The position numbers and the translations under genes were made by a program. From positions 36,951,025-37,015,024 of the forward strand of contig OX344763.1 in NCBI GenBank assembly GCA_947034895.1: a stretch of 64,000 nucleotides of DNA. Direction: 5' to 3'. The DNA is from Rhytidiadelphus loreus. Lineage: Eukaryota; Streptophyta; Bryopsida; Hypnales; Hylocomiaceae. Position 1 is the stretch's first letter. The number at the start of each line of letters is the position of its first letter. Under the pieces are notes generated by a model, which was not told the origin of the DNA, made no database searches, and saw only the letters and a list, made by a program, of their open reading frames with translations. Below are positions 45,467 through 56,213 of the stretch, piece by piece.

Positions 45467-48400
45467 TCAGATATGGTGCATAATTCTCTCAGGTGACCAT
45501 GCACGACTGTTGAACACCTGGTCATTGCGTTGGATCCATAGCGTCCACAGCACTGCAGTGCGAAGTTCCAACCAAATACGCTTCACGGGGTTGAATTTCC
45601 GAGGAATGGCCACTGAGAAGATCCCTTGCCGCCAAGTGAGGGACTGCCAAGGGCCCTGAGCTTCTCTACCTGCGATGAGGGTGTTCAAAATATGGGTGGC
45701 CCATTGCCAGGCTTTTTGAGCAGAATCACATTCCCAGAAACGGTGGAGGATAGTCTCTTCGGAGCGACGAGGGCAAACCGGGCATCTAATGTCGATGGAG
45801 TTATCGATTCTGCCCCTCCAGTGGTTAACAGCCATGGCTTTGTGCCAGATTAACCATAGTAGGCCGGCTTCCTTCCTTGACCTTTCCTTTGCCCAGACTG
45901 ATTTCCATTTGAGGGGGAAGTCGGCCAAAAGAGCTCCTCCCCATTTTCTTTGAACAAGATTGGGAATTTGGTGGTCCTTTTGGAGGAGGGACCTACCCAG
46001 GTTGGTCGAGTAATCCATCAAAGGAATGTGCAGGCCCTCGAGGACCCACTCGAATTTCCCCGGGTCCCAGTCAAGTTTGTCGAGATGCCCAAAGAAGCGG
46101 AGGATAGAGGCCTTTTTTGGCCCGCGTGTGGTCGGGATGACCCTGACTCTGTGCAGGGTGCCGATTGCAAATCTGTCCCTGTGGAGCTCTGCTTCGGGGG
46201 GAAGGGGATGTAGAATCCCGGCGTTTTGTAGAACCGTGAATCCCCTGCTGGACCAGCAGAGGGGCCAAGGTTGCGGCGTCCCTCCAATTCAGGCTCCTTC
46301 GCCTCCTTTTGCCTGGGCTACGAAGTAGGGGAAAGAATCATTTTCATCCGCAAACCACCCAATCCACTCGTCCTTTCTGGTGTTGGGTAGGCTGGTGGAA
46401 AGCATCGGGCCCCAGATTTGATGAAGAGCCCTGGTGGCTGCCGTCCAAGCTCCTTCTTCCCCATTCTTGAGCCCGAACCTTTCCTTGGCCTCTATCGGGG
46501 ATAAAAACCAATTACCAAGCCTTAAGTCCCTGATTTGCTTGAGGCCTTTCCGGTGGAGAGCCCCGACTCTGGCCTTTGAGAATCCTGGTCCTATGAATGA
46601 GTAAAAAGGGGACCACTAGATGGATTCTGTCCCGACCTCCTTTGGGGTGGATGGGCGGACTACCAGCAGTTTCTTTTGTAATCTGCGCCACGCTGAGCCA
46701 GCTTTGTTCCACACCGAGGAGCCTTTGTGCAGTTGGCAGTGGGGGAGGGTGAAGTAGTCGAGGCTAGGGGCCCATCTTCCTTTCGGGTACGGTTGGAAGT
46801 TGCTGATATTGTGTCTCAGGATGGCGTGGAGGTTAGAGGTGCCTGGTTCACACGCCTTGAGGACCCATTTGGTCATCAGCGCCGTCAAGGCGTCCTAGGG
46901 ATTAATCATGTTAATTCCCCCATTGTCTCTAGGCTGGCAGCACTGGAGCCATGAAACTTTTGAGCGGGCTCTGTGTAGGCTGCCCGACCACATGTAGTTT
47001 TTGGTAGAGGTGGTGGTGTGCGCTATGCCAGCTTGCGTCCCTCCCCACAGAGATGCAAAGAAAATGATAGCAGAGACAAGCACACTGTTGACTATTACCC
47101 CCCTTCCGGTGGAATTAATTTTGGCTGTGCACCAGTGTTGGAGCATCTTGAGGATCCGTTCCTATAAGAAAGAGTCAACCGAGGGGGAGGACAATTTCAT
47201 GCCGAACGGCGTACCTAAAAGTTTGTTGATGTCCCCTCCTTCAACCCACGTGATGTTGAGCTGCTCCGTCCAGGGGGGGGCGCGCGATGCCTTCCCTTGA
47301 GTTCCAGTAGCCTCTACTTTTTTGGCGGTTCAGCACAAGGCCTGAGGCCAGGCAGAAACGATTGAGAGTCTCCATTGCCGCTAGTGCTGGTGCTTCTTCT
47401 CCCCGCAAGGTGAAGGACGTATCGTCAGCAAACTGGCCCAGTGTTTGTTGCCGCTCTCCTCCTGGAAGGGTGATTCCTTTGACTTTTCCGGTGGAAACTG
47501 CTTCTTTGATCATCGCATTCAACACTTCTGCGACGATGAGAAACAGGTAGGGAGCCAACGGGCAGCCCTGGCGAACTCCCCTTTGGATAGCAAATGGTGG
47601 GGATTGCGAGCCATTTACCTTCACTGAGGCCTCTGCTCCCTTGAACAACAATTTGGTCATGTTGATGAATTCCTCCGGGAGTCCGAGGGTCTCCATTGCC
47701 CGGAAAAGGAAACACCAGTCCACAGTGTCGAATGCTTTCGAGAAATCCATCTTAAGAAAAATAAGCGGTTGCTTGGAGTGTTCCGCCTACAAAATGGTCT
47801 CGGGGGTGAGAAGAATGTTGTCCAAGATGAATCTCATCAGGAGGAAGGCTGATTGGTCAAAGTCAATGATCTCCATTAGCACGGGCTGGAGTCGCATCTG
47901 CAAAGCCTTCGCGTACAGCTTGTAGGCAACGTTCAATAGCGTTATTGGCCTCCAATTGGTAAGCTGGTTCTTCTCGTCACCTTTGTGGATCAGAGCTATG
48001 AGTCCCTTGGTGGTTCCAGGAGGAAGTCGCTGATTCTCCACTGCTTGCCGAATCATGAGCAAGTAATCCTCCTTTATCATTTCCCAGTGTATTTGATAGA
48101 ATTCCGTGATGGCGCCGTTAGGCCCTGGAGATTTCCCGGCTCCCATTTCCTTCAAGGCGAGGTTGAGCTCAGCCATCTCGATGGGCTTCCCGAGTGAGAG
48201 CGTCATGGCTTCCGTGATTCTCTTCTTGAGACATGATAGCGCTTGAGTCGCTGCTTCATCTGCTGCGGTGTTCAGCGTTTGTTCCCTATACAACTGGCTG
48301 AAGAAATTGGAGCAGATGGCTTCCAGGCTGGCTTGATCCGACTTGGTGGTGCCTTCTTCGTCCTTCAGCTCCGAGATGACAGAGGCTCCCCTGTGCGCTT

Positions 48401-49562
48401 TTGAAGCTCTGAAAAATTCTTTCGAGCAGGAGTCCCCTACCTACAGCCATTTGACGCGGCTTCTAACCCGTTGTCCTTCGGCGGCCACCTTCTCAAATGC
48501 TGCCAGCGCGTCGCCCAGGGCTCCTATTCTCTCGTGCAAGGCCGGGTTGTGGGGGTCTTCTTGTAGGGCCTGCTGCAGCGCCCCGAGCTGCTCCCTTAGC
48601 CCCGCTTCCTCTGCTGCCCTGTCTCTCGCCTTGGAGATGCAGTACAGTTTGTAAAACTTGGTGAATTTCCGTAGTTTTTTGAAGAAGTTGGGGTGGCGGT
48701 CTTGCTTCCAAATTCGCTCAACTGTTCTTCTAACTGCTGGGTCATTCAAAAAGGCGCTGTTCATTTTGAATGCAGATTTCTTCATTGGGGTTGCCACCAA
48801 CTGAACCGTGTGGAGAACAGGGAGATGGTCTGAGTGGTTGCTTCCCCCCTTCACGGCGTATTCCTGCACTGGAGAGGGACCGGCCCGTGTTTGGGAGAAA
48901 GAATACACCCTGTCTAACCTGGCGAGGGATCTTAGTTCCGTGCGTCTCCTATTATCCCAAGAGAATTTCAGCCCTCCTTTTGCTGCGAAGTGGTCTGACA
49001 CCTCTAGGGCGTCCTTGAGGAGGGAGAAGATGCGACTTTCCCCTACTGTAATGATCCTCCCGTTTAGGTTGGATTTGTCCTCCTGGTGTTCCACAAAGTT
49101 CCAGTCTCCGCCTATGATCCATTTGCAGTCTTTTGGAAGTGCAGTGAGAAGCTCTTCCCATAATGCACACCTGATTCTGATGCTTGTGGAGGCATAGACA
49201 TTCAGGATGGAAATGTCGCCTCCAGGAAGACCATGAAGTCTTGCCCATTGTGCCCTTCCGCATTGGGATTGACCGTATCCTGAGATTAGGTGGACAATTT
49301 GGGGCGTGAGCCACATATATACTCCCCCTGTCCCAGCGCTTGCATCAGCCGTAGTGTGTCCAAACCCTACCGCAGCCTCTAGTCCAAAGAAGGTTGCCTG
49401 AGGCCAGAAGAAGTGGCCTAAGGTGGTCAGTTTGTTTCCCCTTAGGTGGTGCTCCTAGAAGCATAACACTTTGATTCCTCTAAAGAGGGGTCTGTAAAAG
49501 TTTCTTACTATACTACTTTTAGAGGGATCATTGAGACCCTGGACATTTTGAATCATGGTTGT
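45467..49562 (-). pseudogene. LINE ORF2: endonuclease, reverse transcriptase, zf-RVT
   Basis: The start is judged from MIQNVQGLNDPSK at about 49550, the beginning of the APE-type endonuclease. IIGGDWNFVEH and HSDHLPVLHTV follow. In RT, KMDFSKAFDTVDW at about 47735, IQRGVRQGCPLAPYLF and the catalytic FADD (47421-47432) are clear. The C-terminus carries CPVCPRRSEETILHRFWEC, the zf-RVT domain of plant L1 elements. Stops TAG occur at 49455, 48441, 47787, 46895 and 46616 and there is a frameshift near 47250. The copy is dead. Confidence 0.9.
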
Positions 49563-49567
49563 GATCT

Positions 49568-51757
49568 TCATTGCGGGGGTTGGGGTTGGGGGAGGGCTGG
49601 GAAGAGTTCTGCGCTTCTGGAGAAGGTGCCTTCGGATTCTCTCCTAGGAGTCTCTCTCTTGGAGCTGAGGAGGGAGGCTCGCTGCCTCTTAGCGGCCTCT
49701 GTTGTTTTCTGCCTCCTAGCACTCTGGTTGGGTGTGCGGCCTTTCGACTGTGGGGTTCCTTGATCTCCATGCCTGGATCTCAGGAATTCGGAGAACTCCT
49801 CTCGCAGGCTCTCCGGGATCATGAAGGGGTCTGGGGCTTGAGGAGTTACCGGGTCCAACATTTGTGTATCCGGGATTCTGTGCACAGGGCTAGTCAGGGA
49901 GGGGAAGGCTTGTGAGGCCTCTCCTCCGCTTGTTGTGGGGGCTAGCGAGGCTGAGGACGTCGCTAGATTGTTCAGGTCCAGCGGCCTGGTTAGGGATTGC
50001 GTCGATGTTGGGACCGGGGTTGTTCTCTCGCAATCCATTGCTGCCGGGGAAGGGGAGATAAGTCTTGGGCCGAATTGCAGCCTCTCGTCGCTACGGATTC
50101 TACCTTGCGCTCCAAACAGGGAGCCTACATCCAAGCTCTTGTCCATAATTCCTTCTTGGCTTGCTAGAAGCTGGCTAACACTCTGCTGGTTTCCTTGTGG
50201 GGTGACGGCCTGCCTCTGCCTCGTGAGGATGGGAGACAACACTGAGAGCGGGATTACTTCAGGGGTCGTCTGCTTGTCGGGGTTGGGTGTCGTTCCTTCC
50301 CTGTTGTAGATTTCACTGCAAGGAGGGGCGGGTTTTCCTGGGGCTCTCGCAGAGCCTCTGCTGGGGTCGCTTGACGCCTCCTTCCTCCCCTGTCTTGGGT
50401 CGCAGGGGCCACGCTCAAGGCCCGCCAGCATTTTTGCCTGGTCTGTCCTGCTGCTAGGCTCATTGGGCTGGGCAACGGGGCTTCTTGGCATGGGGCCGCT
50501 TGGAGGGGAGCGTTCCTTTTGCTTTCTCCTTCTCATCGTTTCCCACTCTCCTCCCTCCTTGCTTGTGGCTCCGCTTAGGTTGGTGGTTTCGTTGAGGATG
50601 CTTCTTGAGTTGCTGTCTGAATCTGTAGAGATCCTTCCGAGGGGTTGAGCTCCGATTTTTCCGGCTAGCGTTGTTGGAATTTGCCCTTCTCTTAGTTTTG
50701 GCGGAGGGGGCAAAGAGAGGGATGGCTCCGAAGACTCCCCTGCTTCCTTCCGGGTCTCATTTCTGCCTTTGCTGTTTTCTTTCCTCCCTTAATCTACAGG
50801 TGTCTCCTTTGAGCTTGCAATTCTTTCCTCCGGAGCTTTGTATCCTCTAGCATCTGGACAATTCCGGATCAAGTGGTCGGTTGAGTGGCACAATCTGCAT
50901 CGGATAGGTAAGTTGCAGTGATCAACCATGATCACTACCCTCTCTTTCGTTGTGTCATTCTTCACAGCAATTTGTGTTTTCCAGCCTTGCCCTGCCTGTA
51001 ACGCAACACAAAAACGTTGGTCAGAAGAGATTTCATTCCTAGTGTCGCATCCAAGAAGGTCGCCTAGGCTTCTCGCCATTGCCTTTGTGACACCGATGAA
51101 TTCTTCTGGAACACCTTTGAGAGTTATCCAGGTTGGGACCTTGAGCCGTACTGGGTTGCTTGCGCTGAATCCTAAGGCCCAAGTTTGAAGAATGCATGTC
51201 CCCCAGCGCGAGCGATGGAGGGTGAGCATGAGGACTTTTTGCGTGGCAATCTCCTGTCTCGTAATTACTTGGAAGAAGCCTTTTCCTAAGTCGCGCCCTA
51301 ATCCAACCCATTCGCCAGTCTGTGCTTGGACATTGCTAACCCACTTCTCCAGAGTCGTTGTGGATTGCCTGCCTCCCACGAAATAGGCCACCACAGCTAG
51401 CTTTTGCAATCTTTCCGTTGCTTTCCGAACGATCTTCTAGTCCACTTCAACCTCCAGGATGTTGTTGCAGAGGAGGAACCCGGCTGAGCTTCTCGCAAAC
51501 CTTTCCGGCAGCTGCTCTCCTTGTGCCGCCTTCGTGGGGTGGAGGGTAGCGTTTCTCCCCATGTTGGAGATCGCAGCAACGAGCTCTGGTTCAATTGCAT
51601 CCTCCTTGCGCTCCTTATGATCTATCGAGTCCCTGCTTGACGTGGGCCGCGCTGTGGGGGCATGCTCTAGCTTCTCCCTGAGAGTTTCCGCATACGTTGG
51701 ACGCTCCATGTCCCTGGATTGCACCCTTCCGGGTTTGATCGAGTTTTTCCTTGGCAA
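49568..51757 (-). pseudogene. LINE ORF1: DUF4283 domain with CCHC knuckle
   Basis: One continuous frame from ATG 51757 to 49568, about 730 codons, broken only by TAG at 51437-51439 and TAA at 50789-50791. The middle part holds the DUF4283 nucleic-acid-binding domain (GKGFFQVI and LKVPTWITLKGVP segments) and a zinc knuckle CRLCHSTDHLIRNC, the usual pair in plant L1 ORF1 proteins, which bind the RNA. The C-terminal third is rich in Pro, Ser and Arg and looks disordered. Confidence 0.85.
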
Positions 51758-51987
51758 CCCTAATTTTGCCCTAATTCTAAATATGTCCCCCCACCTAGAT
51801 TAGAGCTCAGTTCCGCGCAGTACTGGAGCAACAGATGGTTGCTAATTGCATACATGCTAATCATAGATTGAGAAGGAAAAAATCAGGCGCACAGCGGAAA
51901 CACAATTCGCTACTGAGGCACTTGGCCTGAGCTAGGCGCCTGCGGAGCATCGCTGCGCGACCTTCATGACGCGAGGCAAAAAACCTC
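51758..51987 (-). other. LINE 5' UTR
   Basis: Between the 5' edge set by the target duplication and the ORF1 ATG lie 230 bases with no coding frame. In known L1 elements this part holds an internal promoter. I see no specific motif. Confidence 0.6.
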
Positions 51988-52001
51988 GTTATCTTAGATT
52001 T
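51988..52001. repeat. LINE target-site duplication, 5' copy
   Basis: GTTATCTTAGATTT, identical to 20984-20997, 31 kb away. It also lies only a few bases from the left end of a TAAGGTA-type element. Confidence 0.92.
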
Positions 52002-52005
52002 GCAG

Positions 52006-52588
52006 TAAGGTAAACCAGCCCATGACAGGCAAACCGCCCATGACAGGCAAACCGCCCATGACAGGCAAACCGCCCATGACAAACACCTACTGACCCCCCC
52101 ATTACAGTCATTTATCAATCTATGAGAGACTTTTTCTGAAAAATGGGGTTAAGACTGCATTGGGTTGATTTGTAGTTGTTATGAAAGCCTTGGGGTACAG
52201 TCATGAAGTTATTAGTAACTGTCATGGACACTTATACCAATCTAGTCTAAATTGGTAGTAAAAAATAGTTTTTTTATTTCTTAATGTCATGTCCATGTTA
52301 GAAAGTCTTGTAGCCATCTTAGAAAATGCTATGACTGTTTTAGGAGGGAAGATGACCATCATGGAAACACTTTTTTGCTGATTTGGGGTAGTCTATAGGC
52401 TGTTTTCAGCTTACTGGACAGCACACTTCAAAAATTCACAAAAAATTCATATTTTGTCTAAAAATTAAAATTTCAGTTGCTTTCTTCATTTCTCACATGT
52501 GTCTTTGTATGAAAAAAAATTTGATTATTCTTGCTAATGGAAACAGACCACATCAGGCAATCTGCCTGTCATAGGCTGGTTTACTTTA
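52006..52588. mobile_element. TAAGGTA-type inverted-repeat element A with an 18-bp tandem repeat
   Basis: Left end TAAGGTAAACCAGCCCATGA, right end (minus strand) TAAAGTAAACCAGCCTATGA. Just inside the left end an 18-bp unit CCCATGACAGGCAAACCG repeats three and a half times (52019-52081). The same left end appears at 63834. No target duplication could be fixed. Confidence 0.75.
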
Positions 52589-52614
52589 TGTGCCGCAAAA
52601 GAATAGGCTGATTG

Positions 52615-53345
52615 TAAGGTAGGAGGCTTGAACTACGATTGGTCATTTTTTAACCGAATATGACACAAAGGTACATTTTGCTTTCTTCAATGTGCCAAAA
52701 TGTACAAATGGTGTACATTCTAGGAGGTGGTCGACTTCAAAATTTCATAACTAATTCCACAAAGCTTCAAAAAAATATGAAACAACTTGAGTTATGGGTC
52801 AGGTCATCCACACCTGATCACTTAAGCATCTGTGGAACAGATAGTGAGCAATTTAGTGTGATGGAAATTTTTCCCATGTAGGGAGATAGAAAATATTGCC
52901 ATTGCAAAATTTTCAAAATTTTATTTGCAAAACTGAAATTTCTGTGAATTTTAGAAGGCAAAAAGTGTTCCTAACTAGTACATGATATCTAGAGTCTTGC
53001 AATTCTGCTCATAGGGGAGATTTCTTTCTACTCATGCTTACAAACTTCAAAATAATAAATGTTGTAATACATGGCATTTAGCAATTGTTCCTCGCAACCT
53101 TGCATATTGTGCATGTCATTCAAAATAGACTCCCAAACATGGTTCACAAAGAAATTTTGCATGGGGTGAAATAGCGGTATCCTACCAATTGGGGACCCAT
53201 CCCTGGTTGGTAATGGGTGCTCTCACTCTAGATGTCATTTCCTCTTGTCTTTCAAGGAAATTTTACTGAAAATTATTTCAAGATGTTTTACCTCCCCAAA
53301 ATTCAGTTTCAGCACTTAGATGGTCGCTTTTTGGACCCTACCTTA
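52615..53345. mobile_element. TAAGGTA-type element B, 731 bp
   Basis: Left end TAAGGTAGGAGGCTTGAAC, right end (minus) TAAGGTAGGGTCCAAAAAGC. The left resembles the right end of element D and the right resembles the ends of element C, so it may be a recombinant of two families. The 73-codon open frame inside has no domain. Confidence 0.65.
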
Positions 53346-53548
53346 AGTCTTATTATTGGCCAGAATCATATAGAGTAGTGGGTTGGTTGGTGTGTTTTGA
53401 AACAGATTTTATTTACAACTGATCATGTTTAAAACCATAACAAGATCTGATTTAATTTTACTTAGATTGGTTATCAGTTATCACATGCAGGTCGTTGCAG
53501 CTTATTGTTGGGGCAAGTCACACGAAGTCACACACCACAAGCTTGTGT

Positions 53549-53950
53549 AGCACACCCATATCCAAGAACGCCATATGCTATTTTCAATTAGCATAGTTTT
53601 AATTTACAACAAAAATCAAGACAAATACGAACGTAAGTAAGGTAGGGGCTGTAAAAGCGACCCTTTAAGAGCTGATTTGCATTTGGGTGGAAGCTAAACT
53701 GCTTAAAATAATTTTCGTGGTAAGAAAAATGGAATTGGCATCTAACCCAAGTCGTTTCATATTTTTTGGACCTTCATGGAATTAGTTACGAATTTTTGAA
53801 GTTGAAAACACAGTGGTTTCTAAAAGCGACCCCTTCCTTAAATGTACACTTCTAAAACATGTTAGAGGCAAAATGTACCGGATCACTTTTAGAGACAGGT
53901 TGCTTTTACAGCCCCCTACCTTAAGTGGATGAGGGTGTGCTACACAAGCT
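53549..53950. repeat. 19-bp inverted repeat AAGCTTGTGTAGCACACCC around element C
   Basis: AAGCTTGTGTAGCACACCC near 53549-53567 and its complement near 53932-53950 frame the TAAGGTA-type element C. They may be the ends of another MITE into which C inserted, or subterminal sequence of a larger unit. Confidence 0.6.
53638..53923. mobile_element. TAAGGTA-type element C, 286 bp
   Basis: Left end TAAGGTAGGGGCTGTAAAAG, right end (minus) TAAGGTAGGGGGCTGTAAAA, one base inserted. Both continue GCRACC. Interior blocks (AATTGGCATCTAACCCAAG, TTTCATATTTTTTGGACC) recur in element D. Confidence 0.8.
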
Positions 53951-53959
53951 TTTAAATCA

Positions 53960-55139
53960 TGGATTTGGCTATGTACTACTCAATCGGTTTTTTAAATGAT
54001 ATCATATGTATTTATTTTTCCAGATTGCATCAGACCATCAGATCTTTGAAATCTACAACTCTTTAAAGCAAGACATTAAACTTGTCTTATAAAGTGAGCC
54101 ATACAAGGTGAAAATGCAGGAATTTTATCCTTGGGGAAAACACAAGAATGTTTTGTTTTTTACAGATAATAAAATTTGCAAATTTTAAATTCATATTTGC
54201 AATCAGAGGTCCCAAGTTAGCTAGGAGAGGTGAAGAACATATAATAAACATGGCTCAGAATAGGGGGCCTCTTTTTACAATTATCTGGCATTCACATTGC
54301 ATGACCTACTTTGTGGAACGGATTTAGAGTCTTGCCTCTCTAAATGTGCATAGAAAGATGGGTTATGACTTTGGATCTTAAGCATTTTAAAACTCTACCC
54401 CCCCTTAATCCAATTGTGGAAGAAACAATCATATTACAAGTCAGATTGTTTGAAAGTGAGACAAGTGTGGTACAAAGAATGATAGATAGTGTGATAAAAG
54501 TGTATAGAATATTCTACAATCCATCCATTAAGATATATTGTTTTTTTGTTTTTTTAATATAGTGATATTTCTTGGACCAAGCTCGCATCTCATGGGAGCA
54601 TGTTTAGTATTGTCAAGAAAGCCCTTGACAAGGAAGGGTGCACGGGCTTTGTTTCATGGCATTTGAACCTATGATGTGAAAGTTATGGAATTTTGAAGTT
54701 TTTATGAGTTAGAAAATTAGAAAATTAATTTTTCTTTTGACTATGGCAACAATACAGAGCAAACTAGTGGCATTGAAGAGTGGATTAGATTAAAGAGGTA
54801 TGAGTGCATTTCGCAACTAAAATGCATTATACAATAATGAAAGCTTCAAAGAATCCAAGAGAGTTATTATGAACATAAATCACACTATGTCATGCCTATA
54901 TGTGCCATTCAAATTCTTTGTATAATATAGAATACAATTGACATTTTTTGTCTTCTACAATGAACATTCAATTCTTATGCAATCCCAATAAGCATACCAA
55001 ATTTCAGTTTTGAAAAAAAAAATCCATTCGGAGCTAATTATTTAATTTAATTTTTATGTTTTTACATAATGATTCATTGAAAAACATTGGTCATGAATTT
55101 TTTTAATTGAATTGTAGAGATATGTTGGAAATATCCATA
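53960..55139. other. gene-free AT-rich stretch
   Basis: No coding frame with recognisable content and no repeat end were seen. Confidence 0.5.
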
Positions 55140-55260
55140 TATAGGCAATTTCGTTAAAATGGCGGCAGTTTTTTGCCATTTTACCGGAATGTAGTGTTAT
55201 TTTCTAACAAATGCAGTGCCATTATACTAGAATACCGCCATTTTAACGAAATTGCCTATA
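55140..55260. mobile_element. 121-bp fold-back MITE, GGCAATTTCGTTAAAATGG type
   Basis: The ends are perfect inverted repeats for about 26 bases, starting TATAGGCAATTTCGTTAAAA and continuing TGGCGG. The transcript would fold into a near-complete hairpin. TA sequence at both edges is compatible with a TA target but is too simple to prove it. It is the best-preserved copy of its family in the window. Confidence 0.88.
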
Positions 55261-55348
55261 TATGCACATATTTCCATCAACAAGCATCTCCAAAAAAGTT
55301 TCAAAATTCTTTTTATAGAGATTTCAATGTTGGGAAAACAATGCCCTA

Positions 55349-55985
55349 GGGTGTTTGCAAGAAAGATTGAATGATTTTGGTAACGTTCTACCCAAATTGC
55401 ACTTTTTTGTGCTTAGTACTACAATACTATGAAATAGAGCAATCTCAGCCGTTGATTTGAAAAATCGATGGCTAATAGTACTTTGAGTACTTGTAAGTAT
55501 TGAAAAAGTACTATTTGAAAGAAGAAAAAAAATTGTCACAGAAAATAGATACAACTAGGTATAAATTAATAATAGAAGTTGAAACCATCTTGAATGTTTG
55601 GAATGTTGTGCGCAACGGACCCTTATTCGCACACATGTGGAGGACAAAAAGTAGTTTTTTTTTATAAATTCCTTTGATAGGCACATGCCCATCTAGTGTG
55701 GGAATAGACCACAAAAATTTTAGGTGTACATCATAATTTTTGGATACTCCATAGTACTTAAAAACCCCTAAAACGTGAAGCGTGACAAATTAGCTAAATT
55801 GAATTTTAATTATAGAATTTTTTTCAATTTTTTTGAAAAATAAGGAATCTCATTACTTCCAAATTATCCATCTCCAGTAAAAATTTCAAGTATGTCGACT
55901 TCATTTTCCAAAAGTTATAGCCAATGGCAACTTTGTCACTCCAATTGTAACTCAAAATAGGACTAGTCTTTCTAGCAATCACCCC
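55349..55985. mobile_element. inverted-repeat element related to 18241-19325
   Basis: Left end GGGTGTTTGCAAGAAAGATT, right end (minus) GGGTGATTGCTAGAAAGACT. It shares the GGGTGATTGCAAGAAA-type terminus with the larger element at 18 kb. The target duplication is not clear. Confidence 0.6.
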
Positions 55986-56133
55986 TAATTTGGGAAAATA
56001 GATATGTTTTTATTGTAATTAGATTTTGACAAAGTAATTGTACCATCATATTCAAATGTACAAAATTAGTTACAATGTGAGGGGCAAATAGCAAAATCTA
56101 ATTACAATAAAGAGATATTTATTTTTCAAAATT
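55984..56133. mobile_element. 150-bp fold-back element
   Basis: CCTAATTTGGGAAAATAGAT at the left pairs with CCTAATTTTGAAAAATAAAT on the minus strand at the right. Both continue through TTATTGTAATTAGATTTTG, so the arms are about 45 bases each. Confidence 0.75.
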
Positions 56134-56213
56134 AGGACATTGTCACCTTAACATTGAAATCTCTATAGAAAGAATTCTAAAACATTTTTGGAGATACTTG
56201 TTGAAAAAAAGAT

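Larger units (their letters stand above)
20998..51987 (-). mobile_element. full-length L1-type LINE (about 6.9 kb net), split by a 24-kb insertion
   Basis: The element reads from 51987 down to 45206, then resumes at 21162 and ends in a poly(A) tail (plus-strand poly-T from 20998). The flanking direct repeat is GTTATCTTAGATTT at 51988-52001 and 20984-20997, the last three T overlapping the tail. A 14-bp duplication and a poly(A) tail are hallmarks of target-primed reverse transcription. Since the duplication sits at the very 5' edge, the copy is full-length. It encodes ORF1 (DUF4283 plus CCHC) and ORF2 (endonuclease, RT, zf-RVT), both broken by stops. Confidence 0.92.
45206..51987 (-). mobile_element. 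5' and coding part of the split LINE
   Basis: It is G+C-richer than the neighbours and reads ORF1, then ORF2, on the minus strand. The 5' UTR is 51758-51987. After ORF2 (stop at 45467) a basic open frame runs from 45450 into the junction at 45216. Confidence 0.9.
55276..56213. repeat. ~60-bp inverted repeats framing two nested elements
   Basis: A segment at 55276-55335 (CAACAAGCATCTCCAAAAAA, then TTCTTTTTATAGAGATTTCA) is repeated inverted at about 56150-56213 with few changes. Between them lie the element at 55349-55985 and the fold-back at 55984-56133. Confidence 0.75.

Noticed and set aside
46026..50648. Plus-strand open frames within the LINE
   Set aside because: They lie opposite ORF1 and ORF2, which carry the recognised domains, and show no domain themselves.
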